DNA from: an uncultured Selenomonadales bacterium
GTDB taxonomy: Bacteria; Bacillota; Negativicutes; Selenomonadales; Selenomonadaceae
Assembly (NCBI GenBank): GCA_946403735.1
Contig: CAMJAZ010000153.1
Location: 1 to 5,295, forward strand
Direction: 5' to 3'
Length of the DNA stretch: 5,295 nucleotides
Position numbers and translations under genes: made by a program. The notes beneath the pieces were generated by a model, which saw only the letters and a list, made by a program, of their open reading frames with translations, ran no database searches and had not been told where the DNA came from. Positions 4,508 to 5,295 of the stretch are shown here, one piece after another; positions within the stretch are counted from its first letter, which is position 1; every line of letters begins with the position of its first letter.

Positions 4508-4550
4508 ACGTGTAGAAAAATTTGAAAAATGATTTTCCACGTGTTATAAT
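4508..4550 (+). promoter_or_regulatory. Promoter of the HAD phosphatase gene with overlapping inverted repeat
   Basis: TTGAAA (4522-4527), 17 bases, then a perfect TATAAT (4545-4550) form a strong sigma-70/A promoter with RNA start near 4557. ACGTG-TA-GAAAA (4508-4519) is mirrored by TTTTC-CACGT (4533-4542), so the inverted repeat spans the -35 and most of the spacer, ending at the palindrome CACGTG (4538-4543). The position suits a repressor operator, but no regulator is identified. Confidence 0.7.
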
Positions 4551-4556
4551 CGCGCC

Positions 4557-4675
4557 GAGAAATTATGTTACGGAAAAATTTTTTTGAATTACCTTTTTTT
4601 TGAAGTCGCTAAAAATTACGATAGAAATAAAAATTTATATAATTTGTCGCTGGCTCAAACGTAGGATGTGGTAAT
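4557..4675 (+). promoter_or_regulatory. Leader of the HAD gene, with a possible second -10 element
   Basis: About 119 AT-rich bases lie between the inferred transcription start and the start codon, without a recognisable stable fold or known riboswitch. TATAAT at 4638-4643 could serve a second start near 4650, but its -35 (TTACGA, 16 bases upstream) matches poorly. AGGA at 4663-4666 is the probable ribosome site. Confidence 0.35.
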
Positions 4676-5295
4676 TTGTTTAAAGGTGTCATCTTCGACA
4701 TTGACGGTACGCTTTACAGCTACATGGCAAACGATAAAGTTGCCTTGAAAAGTCTTTGTCGGTTCGCAGAAAAAAATTTAGCAGTTGACGAAAAAAATTT
4801 CTTGAAGGCGTATTTTGAGGCACGTCGAATTGTTAAAGAACGGTTGACGGACGGAGGTTCAAGACACAGTAGAGTTTTATTTTTCCAGACGACACTTGAG
4901 TTGCTCGGTAGAAATTCTTTCCTCTATATGGGCGAAATGTACGACTGCTACTGGAATAATTTTTTGAACGGAATGCAAGCTTTTGAAGGCGCGGCGGAAT
5001 TTATTCACAAGTTGAGAGCGAACGGAGTTAAAACCGCGTTGTGTACGGATATGACGACGCAAATTCAGTATAGAAAAATAAATCGGCTGGGTTTCAGCAA
5101 GTTTTTCGATTTCATGGTTAGCAGTGAAGAGACTGGGCGGGAAAAACCTTCGCCAGTTATGTTTGAACTTGCACTGAAAAAAATGAAAGTGAATGCGAAT
5201 GAAACGGCATATTTTGGAGATAGTTTAGAACGTGACATTGAAGGCGCGGCAAATGTCGGTATAACGCCTTTTTGGTATATTGGTGAAAGAGACGT
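4676..5295 (+). CDS. HAD-superfamily (subfamily IA) phosphatase, gene cut by right edge
   Basis: 206 codons are present and the frame is open at the window end. All four haloacid-dehalogenase motifs are visible: motif I FDIDGTL (nucleophile D8, acid/base D10), motif II at ALCTDM (T124), motif III K157 in EKPSP, and motif IV GDSLERD (D182, D187). A helical C1 cap of about 15-105 between motifs I and II places it in subfamily IA, with phosphoglycolate phosphatase and YjjG-type nucleotidases. These are soluble Mg-dependent phosphatases of small metabolites; the substrate cannot be read from sequence. The start is taken as TTG 4676: an in-frame stop lies at 4640-4642, no in-frame ATG or GTG lies between it and motif I, and AGGA is nine bases upstream. 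This gives MFKGVIFDIDGTL, the normal family start. Most of the roughly 210-240-residue family length is present, so little is missing. It has its own promoter and is separated from ompM by a terminator. Confidence 0.92.
   Translation, partial: MFKGVIFDIDGTLYSYMANDKVALKSLCRFAEKNLAVDEKNFLKAYFEARRIVKERLTDGGSRHSRVLFFQTTLELLGRNSFLYMGEMYDCYWNNFLNGMQAFEGAAEFIHKLRANGVKTALCTDMTTQIQYRKINRLGFSKFFDFMVSSEETGREKPSPVMFELALKKMKVNANETAYFGDSLERDIEGAANVGITPFWYIGERD

Overview
The window most likely comes from a Negativicute, that is, a diderm Firmicute of the Selenomonas/Veillonella kind. The strongest evidence is the central gene: an outer-membrane porin with an N-terminal S-layer-homology (SLH) domain, a coiled-coil stalk ending in an LGVRV motif and a C-terminal phenylalanine, which is the OmpM architecture typical of that group. 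A TonB energy transducer independently indicates an outer membrane. The DNA is AT-rich with T/A-tract intergenic regions, and ribosome sites are strong and Firmicute-like (AAGGAGG, GGAGGTGAT).

Layout. The left part is on the minus strand. An N/Q-rich protein of at least 444 residues runs off the left edge. It resembles the variable N-terminal half of a flagellar hook-length control protein (FliK) and carries 16-residue repeats. It has its own promoter-like sequences in the 103-bp gap behind tonB, including a sigma-28-like match. Upstream of it on the same strand is a complete tonB (227 aa), with no exbB/exbD visible.

From 2122 to 2637 there is no conventional gene, but the stretch is not empty. 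It holds what looks like a complete, compact type I toxin-antitoxin locus. A plus-strand promoter leads to a leader hairpin that hides a near-perfect Shine-Dalgarno, then a 24-codon hydrophobic peptide ORF and a rho-independent terminator. A convergent minus-strand promoter (TTGACT-N17-TAAAAT) would make an antisense RNA of about 115 nt that covers the peptide's 3' UTR and ends at its own terminator just after the stop codon. I infer this from the architecture; I do not recognise the peptide as a named family. It is the best candidate for an undescribed system here.

The right part is on the plus strand. ompM has a consensus promoter (TTGACA-N17-TACAAT) and a leader of about 149 nt with several mutually exclusive or pseudoknot-forming pairings. 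It ends at a strong terminator. After a repeat-containing AT-rich spacer and another near-consensus promoter with an overlapping inverted repeat comes a HAD-superfamily phosphatase. That gene probably starts with TTG and runs off the right edge.

Functionally the window has an envelope theme: OmpM links outer membrane to peptidoglycan and acts as a porin, and TonB powers active outer-membrane transport. The putative membrane-active peptide locus sits between them. The FliK-like and HAD genes belong to other pathways, and nothing here shows a shared operon across the whole window.
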